64,000 bases of DNA, from NCBI GenBank assembly GCA_035771165.1, contig JAWNZC010000179.1:2562001-2626000 (forward strand), written 5' to 3'. The notes under the pieces were generated by a model, which did not search any database, was not told the DNA's origin, and saw nothing but the letters and a program-made list of their open reading frames with translations. Position numbers and translations under genes: made by a program. Positions 32,820 to 45,194 of this stretch are shown here, piece after piece. The DNA comes from Paragorgia papillata (Eukaryota > Cnidaria > Anthozoa > Scleralcyonacea > Coralliidae). Within the stretch, counting starts at the first letter, position 1; each line of letters starts with the position of its first letter.

Positions 32820-35800
32820 GTAAGTCGGACTTTCCAGACGAACAACTTTATAGCAGACGTAATTACTTGAATAGTTGACAGTCTGAAATTTGCTCGAATA
32901 ACCGGATCTACTGAACGGCTTGGGGACGGTTTTCTTGCTCAGATTTCAATGCATTTCCAAGTACAATATATCAAACTTGCTTTTTAATTCTTTTAGCTAT
33001 ACACAGAGGTTAAATTTCGATGCGAAATTAAGTCTCAATTCATTTAAAAGATTGACAGACATGTTTGTCTGAATTGAAGCATCGATATATTAAAATGCTG
33101 ACATGTTTTATTGTAACCGGAAAATTCCCGATGATTACACTTAATATTTTTAATCTTGTGCCGGTTTTTGCCGTATTTTAAAAGCGTGGGCTTTTTGTTT
33201 ATAATATAACGATTGTGTTTACGTTATACAATAAATAGACGTTTTAAGTTGTCTGTCTGAATGCCACGTCGACATATAAAAGTTTAAGCCAGGAATCTGA
33301 TGAATAGTGTCTTTGTAATTTCTAATATGAATATTTTCATGACTAAATATTTACTTCTTGTAAGGATGCTTTGAGCATTAATACAGGTACTGCATGTACA
33401 AGAAACTTAATGTACTTGAATTTCTGGGAACAGATTTGGGATATGATTATAAGTGGCATACTATGACTATTGTTAAGGGGGAGGGGTAGCCAGACATGTA
33501 ACTAGGGAGACCACCCAAGGTGTGAGCAGGGCCGTAGCTAACATGTCGTAATTGGGGGGTGCCAACCCAAAATGTCTGAGTGAAATTTTTTTTTCTTCCG
33601 AATCTTGCAATAATAATCACAAAACTTTGGGTTATGTACTTTCACATCCGGCAAAGGGGTCGCATGAAGTTGGGACCTGTGGGAACCTTGCAAGTTGCAA
33701 TATTCACATTCCCAGAGCCCAAGTTTGTGTGGCAGGCACTGGGTCTGAACGAGAATGGAGAATTTAGACGATGTAATTAATGTATATTAATTATTGTATT
33801 AAATTCGACTGACAAGTTTTCTGTTACCACATACCAGTACCTTTATTTTTCATTTAATCAGTAGATTTTGACAAGTCTTTCAAAATAGTCTTAAAGAAAA
33901 AGGTGCCAATTTTACAATCAGCCAAAACAATACATAAAACATTGTTACCTAGGATGTCAGAGGGTGCAGATAAAGGACTGGGGGGGGTTAATCATTTATT
34001 TATTTTATTTATTACGTTTTGCCACATTGGTATACTATAGATAATAAGTACATAGGTGTATTGTGTGAGTGAGTGTGCTTTAAGTAATTAGATTTCAGTA
34101 AAGTTAATAATAATAAAATAAAAAATAAGTACATTTACAATTAAATCACAATAACAAATTTACAATTACGTGGCAGGGTGCCCACAACAGCTTAATGCCA
34201 ATTACTGCGGTCCCAAATCATCCTTACTTGCAGCCAATGGCTGAATTACGAAGGATGCAGATCAATGTGGCCATGTTGAGGCATATCAAAGGCGCTCCAA
34301 GCAGCCACCATATGACACAGTTCAGACCACAAATCACAGCTTAGATGTAGGTGTTGATTTTATGGTGGGGGGAAAACCAGAGAACCAAGCTTGACAAGGA
34401 GGTCATTCCAAAGTGGTCACCCATCCAAGTACTAACCCTGTCCAACCGGGCTTAACTTTTTGGTGAGAGGCAGCACACTAACAGCACACGCTGCCAACCT
34501 GTGTTCTCTCTTTCACAAGTAAAATCATCTAGTGTTAGACAGAGTAAGACAACAAATGGGCATCTGTTACGTACTTGCCAGCTCAGGCAGGTTATGGCCA
34601 GGTTAATCACTTGTTAACCCATTGCTGCCCAGTGAGTAAGATCATCTGGCATTAGAGTACTACTGCAGTACTAATATTTCTGCTTTTTTCTTGCTTTTAG
34701 TGTGCATTGGTTTCGGTATTTTTGTCATGATTACAGTCACACCTATATGTTTGGCTGCAGGTGCTATCATGATGTAAGTGTAGTAGTCAGTATCAGGGTT
34801 AGGTCAGTGAACTGAATTTTCATAACTGGAACTCTGGAGCAGAAAGTGAAGTCAGCTATGTTATGTTGAGTTCAGTAGTACATGCAGTGTCATAAAGTTT
34901 ACAACAGACAGCTTAGAAGATGGAAACTGAAGTGATACTGTATATGAAAATCCTAACTTACTGTAAGTTTTGAACCCTGATAATGACTGAAGTTGGCATT
35001 ACTTACAAATATGAAGAATGGAGTTCACTGGGGCTATAGATATACATGTTACATGCACAATACCTTCCAATGTTGTTTTCAAGGTAGCATCTTCACACTG
35101 TTTGTTTGTTTGTCTGTCTGTCTGTCTGTAACCAATATACAAACCAAATACCTGTATCTCCTGTTTCTTAAAGCAATGTGAAGTTTACTGTTTGTACTGT
35201 ATGGTGTATATACAATAATATGATTCCAGTGTACATTTTTATTGTGATTGTTGACCATGATCTATTATACCCTTTCACTCCCAACTTTCCAGGCACTCTC
35301 CCACCAATGAGTAAAATCATCTGGTGTTAGACAGAGTAAAATAATAACGTATGGAAAATTCCGTATTTGGGAGTGAAAGGGTTAACTAGGCCTTGTTTCC
35401 TTACTCAAGCTCTTTTCCCACTGGGATATCCAAACCTTGAAAAACAATCAAGAAATCACTTGCAGGCCTTCAGCCTCACTTTTTCATCCACTGTCTATTG
35501 TTTTCTCAGCTTTGAATTTCTCGGTAAAACCCTTGCTGTCATTCAAATATTTAATATTATGTCCAGATTCAGACCACCATTTGGGCACAAGTTATTTCAG
35601 GCTAAAGTAATAGAAATGTGTTTTTGTTTTGTTTGTAAAAAAATTCTGTTCAATCTGTTGGGTTTTTTTTTTGTTTTAAACGTTTTTGTAGAACTACTGG
35701 CCTAACAGTTTTAATGCTCGAGGCTCCCATTCTTTGTTTTAAAATTGAAGCAGTTACTAGGCTGAGCAAATGGATAGAAGATCATTTGCACTTTTGGATG

Positions 35801-38286
35801 AGAGCATTCCTTTACTTAAGGTAAACTACTTATAAACAAATAACTATATTGTAGTACTGAATTGTACTGCCCTACTTCTACTCTATTCTACTCCACTCCA
35901 CTCTACCTTACTCTACTGTACTCCACTCTACTCCCTACACTCTACCCTACTCTACTCTTAGTCCCCTACACTCTAGTGACTCTACCTAACAGTCTACTCT
36001 ACTCTACTCAATCTACTCTACTCAATCTACTCCACTCGATCTACTCTACTCAATCTACTCTACTCAATCTACTCTACTCAATCTAGGTACTCTACTCGAT
36101 CTACTCTACACTACTCGATCTACTCTACGCTGCTCAATCTACTCTACTCTACCTGCTCTACTCTACTATACTCAATCTACTCTACTCTACTCCACTCCAC
36201 TCCACCCCACTCCAGGCCCTCATTGCATCATGGGCAGGTCATACTTTTGAGAGGGCCTGCCAGATCCTGTAAACAAAATGGGGACTGATCCCATTATGCA
36301 CAGCGAGACTAGGCCCTAGAGGTGATAGTTTTGAGAGGGCCTGCAATTTTTTTCCGGCCGCGATCGACAAACGTACGTCCAAGTTCTTTTAACACTGTGA
36401 CCCACCAGGAAATTCGGTCTAAACTTTCTTACAGATCATGACAATGAAGAAACCAATATGTTTTAGAATTACCTATCTCCTGCCAATAATATTTTTAGCG
36501 ACAAAAAGGAATTGAAGGAAAAGATATCTGCTGAACAAAAGCAAATTCGACGGTCATGAAAGTACAGGTTTTTCTTATTGTTTTTCGCTTTATTTAGCTA
36601 TCAAAGACTGTCAACTGACCAAGAGTTAATGAGATTTAATTTTGTTAAATTGTAGGCTATAGTGTAGCGTAATTCAAGTTTCAGTTGTTGTGGAAACCGA
36701 AAAAGTATAAACTCAAGAGTCTCTGGGTAGACAAGTAAAGTGCATCATAATCTAGGATTCGTATGTCGTAAGTCTTCAATGGCCTTCAAAATCTTCGGAT
36801 ATAGCCATGGCTATTAACAATGGTGGTTAATTATGCAAATTTATTCCGTGCCAAGTTTTGCCAAATTTTTTACAGGATCTTGCAGGCCCTAAATTCGGCG
36901 TGTGTGACTTGTCCATGATGCAACGAGGGCCTGCGGAGGAGGCACACTCCACTCCACTCTACTCCGCTCTGCTCTACGGCTCGGTCTGCTCTACTCTACA
37001 CTTCAGTGGGGCTCAGAAACATTTTCTGATGCATAATATAAATGTTATATTACGATATAATATTTCTGACTATTCTTTGTTTATTTTGTTAGCTCATCAC
37101 TAATTCCTTATTTTATGTGCCGAGAATTATCAACTTTTATCGGCAATGGAGCAGTACTTATAACAGCAGCGCTTTATGGAGTAATGGCTATTGGCAAAAA
37201 GTAATTATTTACTACATTGTCGTTTCTTGTCTACGTCGTTGATATCGCAATGCAATGTGACGCTTTATAAACCTCTCACAACGTAAAATGACGTGTCGCA
37301 ACGTAATATGACGTATCGCAACCAAACACGACGTATCACAACAACGTAACATGACGTATCACATCACATGACGTATCACAATGTCACATGACATCTCACA
37401 ACGTAACCAGGATCGGAAATGGCGGCTGTCGAGGCTCGCGAAATACGGGCTGACCCGTATTACCTACACATGCGTAGAACGAATATCTTGCGTGTAAACG
37501 TCATCAATACACGGCCGACAACTCACTTGAGCCAGCACGCACGTGGACTGCGAACTGCCCCATGAAAGTGGCCGATTTTCTGTGATTTCCGATCGTGGCA
37601 ACGTAACACGACGTATCACAGCGTAACACGACGTACCAGAACGTATCACATCACATGACGTATCAGAACGTAACATGAAGTATCACAATGTCACATGACA
37701 TTTCACAACGTAACACGACGTACCAGAACGTATCACATCACATGACGTATCACAACGTATAACGTACGTCACGACTTAACATGACGTCCACAATCTAACA
37801 TGACTTATCACAACGTAATATGACGTGTCACAACGTAACATGACGTAACGTGACGTATCAGAACGTAACACGACGTGTCACAACGTAACACGACGTATCA
37901 ATACGTAACACGACGTCTCACAACGTCGCATGACGCCTCACAACGTCACATGACGTATCACAACGTCGCATGACGCCTCAAACGTCACATGACGTATCAC
38001 AACGTCACATGACGTATTACTATGTCACATGACGTATCACAACGTAACAAGACATCTTACAACGTTATGCACACGTCATCCTTCAATTCCGAAACGTACT
38101 TTATGTTGACTGTTTGTATATGGATCCAACGATAATTGTAGAGACCATTGATTGCCAACTTTTCTCTCTTAATTTCCTAGGGGCAAAATGCCTGCAACAG
38201 CAGCAAAAAATGACAACGATGTTGAAATGAAAGAGTCCCTGGTAGATAGCAAAGGTGATCCGAAGGATCTTGATTCACCTTCTTGA
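32741..38286 (+). CDS. CACFD1: CACFD1 / Flower homologue, five exons, complete
   Basis: Flower proteins are small four-helix membrane proteins of synaptic vesicles and the plasma membrane. They are reported to conduct calcium and to couple exo- and endocytosis; isoforms also mark cell fitness in flies. Exons 32741-32819, 34701-34773, 35692-35820, 37093-37200 and 38181-38286 join with matching phases (1, 2, 2, 2) into 165 codons including TGA, giving 164 residues (human about 172). The family signature is clear: TVTPICLAAG (human TIHPLNIAAG), then VLMLEAPILC (human LLLCEAPFCC) with the conserved membrane Glu at residue 61, then IGNGAVLITAALYGVMAIGK (human [20 protein letters not shown]). The tail from about 131 is hydrophilic and acidic. 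A 4-codon upstream ORF (ATG at 32674) sits in the likely 5' leader. The gene is divergent with UBAC1. Confidence 0.92.
32820..34180. other. CACFD1 intron 1, unique sequence
   Basis: Mostly non-repetitive. I see no second gene; the ORFs near 33550-33780 show no family pattern. Confidence 0.5.
34190..34515 (-). repeat. 5S-rRNA-derived SINE-like copy
   Basis: The minus strand contains GGTTAGTACTTGGATGGGTG, the 5S rRNA internal promoter region, after AAGCCCGGTTGGACAGG. The same body (CATATCAAAGGCGCTCCAAG on plus) is found at 54614 and 61240. Confidence 0.75.
34701..34773 (+). CDS. CACFD1: CACFD1 exon 2: helix 1 to helix 2
   Basis: Acceptor CTTTTAG, donor GTAAGT, phase 1 to 2. It reads CIGFGIFVMITVTPICLAAG and then AIM. 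The TP-x(4)-AAG motif is the Flower signature. Confidence 0.92.
35268..35388. mobile_element. Small inverted-repeat element with GAGTAAAATCATC core
   Basis: ACCCTTTCACTCCCAA and TTGGGAGTGAAAGGGTTAA surround GAGTAAAATCATCTGGTGTT. The core motif recurs near 24510, 34517, 34640 and 63743. Confidence 0.7.
35692..35820 (+). CDS. CACFD1: CACFD1 exon 3: helix 2 with conserved Glu
   Basis: Acceptor TTTTTGTAG, donor GTAAAC, phase 2 to 2, 129 bases. It reads TTGLTVLMLEAPILCFKIEA and continues to HFWMRAFLYL. The EAP motif carries the Glu implicated in calcium permeation in the fly protein. Confidence 0.93.
35868..36215. repeat. CTCTA / ACTCAATCT satellite
   Basis: Degenerate 5-base CTCTA tract enriched in CTACTCAATCTACTCTA, in CACFD1 intron 3. 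A short relative occurs at 36945-37000. Confidence 0.9.
37093..37200 (+). CDS. CACFD1: CACFD1 exon 4: last membrane helix
   Basis: Acceptor TTGTTAG, donor GTAATT, phase 2 to 2. It ends with LYGVMAIGK, close to the human LYGLSALGK block. Confidence 0.93.
37255..38070. repeat. 20-bp minisatellite with TGACG cores in CACFD1 intron 4
   Basis: Units close to CACAACGTAACATGACGTAT repeat about 30 times. A unique GC-richer block at 37405-37600 interrupts the array. Most units carry TGACGT, the half-site of ATF/CREB proteins. Confidence 0.9.
38181..38286 (+). CDS. CACFD1: CACFD1 exon 5: cytoplasmic tail and stop
   Basis: Acceptor TTTCCTAG. It completes KKGKM and then reads a charged tail (NDNDVEMKESLVDSKGDPKD) to TGA at 38284-38286. 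A TTAA element starts only 126 bases downstream and may form part of the 3' UTR. Confidence 0.9.
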
Positions 38287-38411
38287 CCAGCATACATCAA
38301 ACAAATTTCCAATATTAGAATTAGGTAAAGAGAATCAAATCGTATTGCTGTCACAGCAACAATATTGTTTCTCGTTGAAAAATTACCCTTGTATTCATGG
38401 CAGCATTGTAG

Positions 38412-38877
38412 TTAAAGTGCCAATAAACTCAAATAAGATATTACTTATATGGATTCTATGTGACGTGAATAGTTGAATGCCAAAATATTTTCTGACTTGA
38501 ACTTCTATTTGTTGTTATATTGAGGTTTGTATTTCCAAAATGGTAATGAGGATGACATCCATGTAGGCATTTGTGTGTGTTTTTTTCTTTTCTTATGATA
38601 AACCGCTTGACGATTTTAATGAAAAAAATGATAAAATACAGAATATACTACTCAAGTATGCCATTAACGTGTGAATTGGGTAATTTCTGCTATAACGGAA
38701 CACTGCGTATGCAAATTATGCCTACATAGACGTCATCCTCATTACCATTTTGGAAATACAAACCTCAATATAACAACAAATAAAAGTTCAAATCAAAAAA
38801 TATTTTGGCATTCAACTATACACATTAAATATAATCCATATGCAGTAATATCATATTTGGGTTTATATGCACTTTAA
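38412..38877. mobile_element. TTAA element downstream of CACFD1 stop
   Basis: TTAAAGTGCCAATAAACTC at the left and TATATGCACTTTAA at the right, with long imperfect arms. It shares its right TTAA with the next element. It contains AATAAA at 38422, a possible poly(A) signal. Confidence 0.8.
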
Positions 38878-39833
38878 GGTGGCTCGATAGGAATAAATTA
38901 TAAAATTCTTTACACTTGCAGCAGTTGTGTATCTGGACAAATTCCATTTATTGTAATATGATAATTTAAGGTGGCTCCATACAGTTTCTTGAAAAATGGA
39001 AAATACAAGTTTGAGAGTCCAAAACACGTGCATAAACAATTCGGGAAAAGAATAAAACTAAATGTTATGTATAGTTAAACAGCCTGACAATCAAAAACTG
39101 TTACCAAATAAATAGCAACAGTTGTTTCTATGGCAACAGTTGTTGCTATGGCAACAATGACGTTTTAAAATGGCTGCCAATTACCCTTCAAACTAATTTA
39201 ATTCGAAAAAAACTTTGGTGACTTTTTTTTTCATTCAAACTTTGTATGAGTAATCAATTGGCCGATTTAAAAAAAATTCTGTAAATCCAAATTTTTTAAA
39301 AATTAATAAACATGATTTTTTCGAGAGAAAAAATTATTCCTTCTACAGAATTTTTTTAAAATCGGCGTATTGATTACTCGTACTTCAAGAAAAGTTTTAA
39401 TGAAAAAAAAAATTGGGGGTCACCAAAGTTTTTTTCCGAATTAAATTAGTTTGAAAGGTAATTGGCAGCCATTTTGAAACGTCATTGTTGCCATAGCAAC
39501 AACTGTTGCTATTTATTTGGTAACAGTTTTTGATTGTCAGACTGTTTAACTATGCATAACATTTAGTTTTATTCTTTTCCCGAATTGTTTATGCACGTGT
39601 TTTGGACTCTCAAACTTGTATTTTCCATTTTTCAAGAAACTGTATGGAGCCACCTTAATGCAAATTAGAATTTCTGAACTTACTAGAACACAGATTTATC
39701 CCCTCCTGAATGTCGTGGACTGCCTAATACTTTTCACTACTCAAGAGTAACACTAGGGCTGTGCAAGGAACTAGAAACGTTTTAGAGGGAAAAATATGAT
39801 TTTTTATAATTTATTCCTATCGAGCCACCTTAA
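38874..39833. mobile_element. TTAA element GGTGGCTCGATAGG, host of a nested copy
   Basis: TTAAGGTGGCTCGATAGG at the left and CCTATCGAGCCACCTTAA at the right. It contains 38966-39658. Confidence 0.85.
38966..39658. mobile_element. Nested TTAA element GGTGGCTCCATAC, copy 1
   Basis: TTAAGGTGGCTCCATACAG and exact complement at the right. The whole body is an inverted repeat. A second copy is at 43250-43931. Confidence 0.9.
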
Positions 39834-39839
39834 GTCAAC

Positions 39840-40919
39840 CCGTATCACAGAAAAGTTGTCCCCCCCCCCCCCCGAAGGACGGAAGTTCGTCTTTACCGCC
39901 TGACCCATATTAAGTGCCATCTCACCTGTGGGTATTTTATTAATTAATTAATTAATTTGATTTAATTTATTGTCAAAGTTAGACGCACAGAATTATATTT
40001 ATTTTCCCGATCTTGTAAATCACTCGTATACAATGTATAGATATATATATATATCCTTGTCACGAATTAAGTCAAATAAATTTTACCAGTTATTTACTGT
40101 CGTATATTCCATTGTTGTAAAAAATTCAAGGAGTTTTTAGCTCGTATGCTTTTTAAATAGTTATCCTTTTATGCTCTGTATTAGGTGCAAATGTTTTTCG
40201 AGCAATTTTACTCAGAAAAATTTCTACCGTTTTCTCTAAGCATTAAACTACTGAGACTCGATAGCTACTTTATATACTGCTATGTGTAAGCATGGATAGT
40301 AAAAAGACTGGATTGGAAACTTGATGGCGTGAGCATAACAACCTGGTTGCAAATGACAAGCTTAAAAAACCCGAGTATATTCAAAGTTTGGGATTAATAC
40401 AGCCTAAAATGATAATCGAATTGTCTGTAAATACGACAAAGCCACAATACGACAAAATGTCCGTCTATTCTTACTCATTTTAAAAGAAGATATCAAGGTT
40501 TACTAGTTAAAATATGCATCCCAAATTCCGAGCAAAACAAAGCACAATTTGGGGACGCCAGTTTCTTCAAAACAACACAGGAATCATGAAAACAAAGATC
40601 AACAACGCTTACCCCGAACGCTCGATTGTGGCTTAGGCAGGTTTGTAAGGCGATAAAATCATTTGAAACGTCAACATAGTCATCTGAATGTGAGGATATG
40701 AAGAATTTGAAGAAAAGTTCACTAAAAACCTCGGTAAAACAAGCGTACTCACGCCATTCGTGACATCACAATTTGCAACTAGGTTTCAACATCTCTCGAG
40801 CAAAGAAAAACGCTTTTCAGCCAATCGGCGGTCTGGAAACACCTCACGTGACTATTAGTTTCCAATCCACTCATTTTACTATCCATGGTGTAAGTATGGT
40901 TTGCGAGACAGCGAAATCA
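39840..40919. other. Intergenic stretch
   Basis: A C run (39858-39874), TTAATTAATTAA words and a short TA run (40038-40055), then about 600 bases of apparently unique sequence with no exon recognised. Confidence 0.5.
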
Positions 40920-41034
40920 GGTGGAGAATAATGATATTATAGGTGCTACTCCGAGCGACGGACTATACCGGGGTGGGACTCGAACCCGCGACCGACGGAG
41001 CTGCATGATTAAGTAGGGAGCAGGTCGTGAATGA
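40920..41034 (-). repeat. tRNA-derived SINE-like sequence
   Basis: The minus strand reads GTCGCGGGTTCGAGTCCCAC (box B) with a tail GTAGCACCTATAATATCATT. Similar to 47944-48042. No full cloverleaf. Confidence 0.65.
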
Positions 41035-41045
41035 TGATACTTTAG

Positions 41046-41247
41046 TAATATCATGTTTGCGGGGATTTCTTTCGTTCTCGCAGGTCCATTAACTAATATA
41101 CCTCATTATATTCATTTTTACTAATCCTACCTCCGTTGATGTCAAACCAGGTCTGATTAGAACTAATCATACCCAGTTTGACGTCAATGGAGGTGACAAC
41201 AAAAGAAATTCCCGCAAACAAAATAAATTCCCGCAAACATGATATTA
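41046..41247. mobile_element. GTTTGCGGG inverted-repeat element, second copy
   Basis: Near-identical to 16797-16982, including GTCAAACCAGGTCTGATTAG. Its downstream flank lacks the 28S fragment. Confidence 0.75.
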
Positions 41248-41689
41248 CAAAGGAATAGCATAAAACGAGGTGCATATTAAACGTCCCGCTCGATTTGAGT
41301 CATTTAGTAAAATCTTAAATTTTACCCCACCTCAATTTCCGTCACTGAAGGGAGTCAATGCTAGTCAGCAGTCACTCAGAACGTGTGGGGGTATCCCAGC
41401 GCGGCAGCGCTCATCAGAGTCTTGTCAGCGTGGTCTGAGCCAACCTCGTACCCAGGGTTTTTCTCTGCGCCCGCTGGAGAAAAGACCCTGGTAGGAGCTG
41501 CTGACGATTTGCTGACGTTGCACCGAGCAAAAAATTTAGTACGGGAGGGGATGTTCTTTTTGTTATTTTGGTGAGTTCTGTCGTCTACGCCGGCTAATCT
41601 AGTTGTTATTAATAAAGCCTGATCATGAAATGTTTCTACCTGGTTGTCGATTATCATTGTAAACACTTACTGGTCAATAATTACTTGTT

Positions 41690-42390
41690 TAAAAATGGAG
41701 ACATCAATTGAAGATTACTTATATTGGAGATTTCATACCTAAAACATTGTCTTGGCTAGTTGAAAATTCTATCTTCGATTTATCGCTTTGGAATTTTAAA
41801 GCAGGTTAGTTTTCGCACTTTATTTTTTACAATAGCAGTGGCAGGTCGATCAAACAGTTCGAAGTCTGGCATCTTCATTTGGTACCAAGTATAGAGCATT
41901 GTTTTCAATTTAAAACCAGTATAACGCCAATGGATATTGTATTAAAAACTTAAGTTATCTGCCATTTTTTGAGTTCACTCCATGCAATCTTTGGCCTAAC
42001 CTTATATATGACCTTTCAGTCAGCAATAGCGATTATTCATCGTTAAGTATAAAATATGCGATTTTTAACAGTGTCCCACGTTATTTTGTCACTGATTGTA
42101 GTTTATAATGAAGTTAAGTTTTGTCGAAGAAGTATGCAGAAGAGTTTTTCAGTTCTGTTTTAAACGTTTGTACGTGTCGTTTCAATAACATTTCTTACAA
42201 AATTCTAAGCCTCAAATGCCAAGATATAAATTACACAGTAAAACCAACTGCTGTTTTGTACAATTTTAATGATATCGGCGATTCAAGAAGGGGAGAGAGA
42301 AATTTGGAGTTCGAAACATGAATTAACTAATAAACAGATAGTTTATATTGTGCCGAGTTAGTCAGGAGTTTTTCATTTTTGATGAGTTTC
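41690..42390. other. Unique-looking intergenic stretch
   Basis: No repeat or exon that I recognise. It ends beside the ORF at 42397-42747. Confidence 0.45.
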
Positions 42391-42396
42391 TGTCGG

Positions 42397-42747
42397 TTAT
42401 TGTCGGGGAAGGATAGAGGGTTTTACTTTTGTCAAACTTTTAAACTCTAGTAAAAGTGGCTTGGCTTTCAGAAATAACAAACTTGAATGTCTCGAAACTG
42501 TAAAGTCGCCTTTCACAAGCTCTGCAGACCAAACGTGGAAGTGATTCGACATTGATTCGGAATTGAAGCACAGTATATATCTTCCGCGGCCGATAAGATC
42601 TTGTTCTTTATTTTGAATTCCTTTTTTCGAGTGTCGCACATCACAAACAGAACGACACAGGCGACAGCAATTTGTGTTTATATTTTGAGTTGCGTAGATT
42701 TTTCTTGGACTTTCTGGTACAGCTTTACTTTTAATGACATTGCTCAA
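42397..42747 (-). CDS. Unrecognised 116-codon ORF with CRLC motif
   Basis: Begins MSNVIKSKAVPESPRKIYAT, then NCCRLCRSVCDVRHSKKG. The CRLC placement about 30 residues from the start resembles the CRCC ORF carried by the elements at 10785 and 55441, so it may be the first exon of a related zinc-binding protein. No downstream exon was found and coding status is uncertain. Confidence 0.3.
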   Translation of the reverse strand: MSNVIKSKAVPESPRKIYATQNINTNCCRLCRSVCDVRHSKKGIQNKEQDLIGRGRYILCFNSESMSNHFHVWSAELVKGDFTVSRHSSLLFLKAKPLLLEFKSLTKVKPSILPRQ

Positions 42748-42894
42748 GACTGATATTATGTTTTTACATTCAATGGGAAATATCGCGAGTGATAATATTT
42801 ATAATAAAAGTAGGAAAATCATGACGATGACGCTAGCCGACTCCGAACACAATATTACTTTGCCTCCCCTCTCAGAAAAAAATAATTGTTACCA

Positions 42895-42985
42895 CCCAGA
42901 ATCTGGGTGGTGGCGTCAGCAGCTCCTACCAGGGTCTTTTCTCTCGCTAGAGTGAAAAACCCTGGGTACGAGGTTGGGTCTGAGC
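42895..42985. mobile_element. CCTCGTACCCAGGG family fragment
   Basis: The reverse complement matches 41443-41520 (CAACCTCGTACCCAGGGTTT ... GGAGCTGCTGACG) and shares ends with the 84-bp element at 6907. Confidence 0.65.
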
Positions 42986-43249
42986 TTGACTGGTTTTGCG
43001 CGCGCGATCTATTTAGTAGAACTTTGGGATTCTCACTTTGCGCAGTGTTGACCCACCCAGCCACTCCTGATAGAACGCAAGGTAAGTATATATTTCCACT
43101 GCTTTGACAGTGTGACTGGTGCCTGGAGGTGGGCTGTGGCGGGGTTGCCATGGTTACCTCATCAGAGGGTGGCATCCCCCCCTGTGGCTTGGCACCAATC
43201 CTCCAACAACGTCAATCGGCGATCTCTTTTTATGTCGTAATGCATGTTG

Positions 43250-43931
43250 TTAAGGTGGCTCCATACAGTTTCTTGAAAAATGGAAAATACAAGTTTGAGA
43301 GTCCAAAACACGTACATAAACAATTCGGAAAAAGAATAAAACTAAATGTTATGCATAATTAAACAGTCTAACAATCAAAAACTGTTACCAAATAAATACC
43401 AACAGTTGTTGCTATGGCAACAATGACGTTTCAAAATGGCTGCCAATTACCCTTCAAACTAATTTAATTCGAAAAAAACTTTGGTGACCCCAATTTTTTT
43501 TCCATTAAAACTTTTCTTGAAGTATGAGTAATCAATAGGCCGATTTTAAAAACATTCTGTAGAACGAATAATTTTTTTCTTCGGAAAAATCAGGTTCGTT
43601 AATTTTTTAAAAAATTCGTTCTACAGAATTTTTTTTAAATCGGCCTATTGATTACTCATACTTCAGGGAAAGTTTTAATGAAAAAAAAATTGGGGGTCAC
43701 CAAAATTTTTTCCGAATTAAATTAGTTTGGGTAATTGGCAGCCATTTTGAAACGTCATTATTACCATAGCAACAACTTTTGCTATTTATTTGGTAGCAGT
43801 TTTTGATTGTCAGACTGATTAACTATGCATAACATTTAGTTTCATTCTTTTTCCGAATTGTTTAATCACGTGTTTTGGACTCTCAAAATTGTATTTTCCA
43901 TTTTTCAAGAAACTGTATGGAGCCACCTTAA
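43250..43931. mobile_element. TTAA element GGTGGCTCCATAC, copy 2
   Basis: TTAA at both ends with the same full-length inverted-repeat body as 38966-39658. Confidence 0.9.
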
Positions 43932-44098
43932 AAGAAGAGTTGTATACGCTAGCTTGGATATGAGGATTGAGTGTTAATTTATCAGACACCATATGACCAG
44001 TGTCACTGGACGTAACGAAGTGGCGCTGTCATAGTGATATGAGTTTCCCTAGGAATTTGCTCGCCCCGACTTGTTCTCTGGGGATAAATGTTCCGTTA

Positions 44099-44578
44099 TT
44101 AAAGGGTATTGGCAATAAAAATTAAGTTTGTCTCATTTGAAAGAACTCGTCAAATGGTATAAGACCTTTTCCAATTTTTCCGTATCTGTTTTGGTTTTGG
44201 AAATATTTCGACCAAAGACAGCGTGCTGTCCGCCATCTTGAAATTATTTTCGATATGCATGTGACATAAGCAGGGTAAAGTGAAATTTTTATCTTGCCAA
44301 CCTTATGACATTAAGAGATAGAAACTCGATTTTGTTGCGCTATTTCCATTTTAAATTGACCCACAACATTTAAACAGGTTTACCCTGCTTGTGACGTCAC
44401 CAATTTCCTAGTTAATTAGACCCAATATTACAACAAGATGGCGGACAGCACGTTGTTTTTGGCCGAAATATTTCAAAACACAAGAAAGATACAGAAAAAT
44501 TACAAAAGGTCTTCCTATACCATTTGACGAGTTCTTTCGAATGGGACAAATTTAATTTTTATTGCCAATACCCTTTAA
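44099..44578. mobile_element. TTAA element AAAGGGTATTGGCAAT
   Basis: TTAAAGGGTATTGGCAATAA at the left and ATTGCCAATACCCTTTAA at the right. Related to 15691-16158. It lies 617 bases past the ACADM stop. Confidence 0.85.
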
Positions 44579-44619
44579 CTATTAGTTTTTTGCCTGAAGC
44601 ACTGCTACTAATAAATGGT

Positions 44620-44885
44620 GGTGATGGTGATGGTGATGCTGCTAATGGTATTGATGACAAATATGATAATGGTGGTGGCAGGTGATAGTGATGATAATGG
44701 TGGTGATGGTGATGCTGCTGCTGGTAGTTTTGGTGATGGTCACAGTGCCTGAAGGTCTTTGCGAGGAGCACTGCTACTGATAAATGATGGTGGCGATGCT
44801 GATGATGACAGTGCCTGAATGGTGATGACAGTTGTGATGACTGATGATAATGGTGATGGCGATGGTGGATGATCAATCACACAAC
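44620..44885. repeat. GATGGTGGT-type triplet repeat
   Basis: Imperfect GTGATGGTGATG; the reverse frame gives a histidine-rich pseudo-ORF. Confidence 0.9.
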
Positions 44886-45194
44886 ACTCATAATAGTAAT
44901 GACTGATGGTAATAAACTAAGGTTACATACATATAGCAATCTTAATGATTTAACAAAATATATAAAAAATGCGAACATGGCAATTCGCATGGGATTTATA
45001 TTCGGCCTTATTTTCCAGGATTTAAAGTTTGCGAGCTATTGACAATTCAGTTTTTATACATGCCTCGAAACTCGAAAGATAGCATTGTCAAAAAGGATTT
45101 GGAATTACTGTCAAAAGTACAAGCGCTATGCATTTTATCGATAGTGTAAATCTTATATACTCTAAGAGGATACAGTAAGCTGGTTTCAATTGCG

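Noticed and set aside
37255..38070. CRISPR-like array
   Set aside because: Contiguous degenerate 20-bp units, no spacers.
44559..44876. His-rich ORF
   Set aside because: Reverse frame of a GTGATG triplet repeat plus part of a TTAA element.
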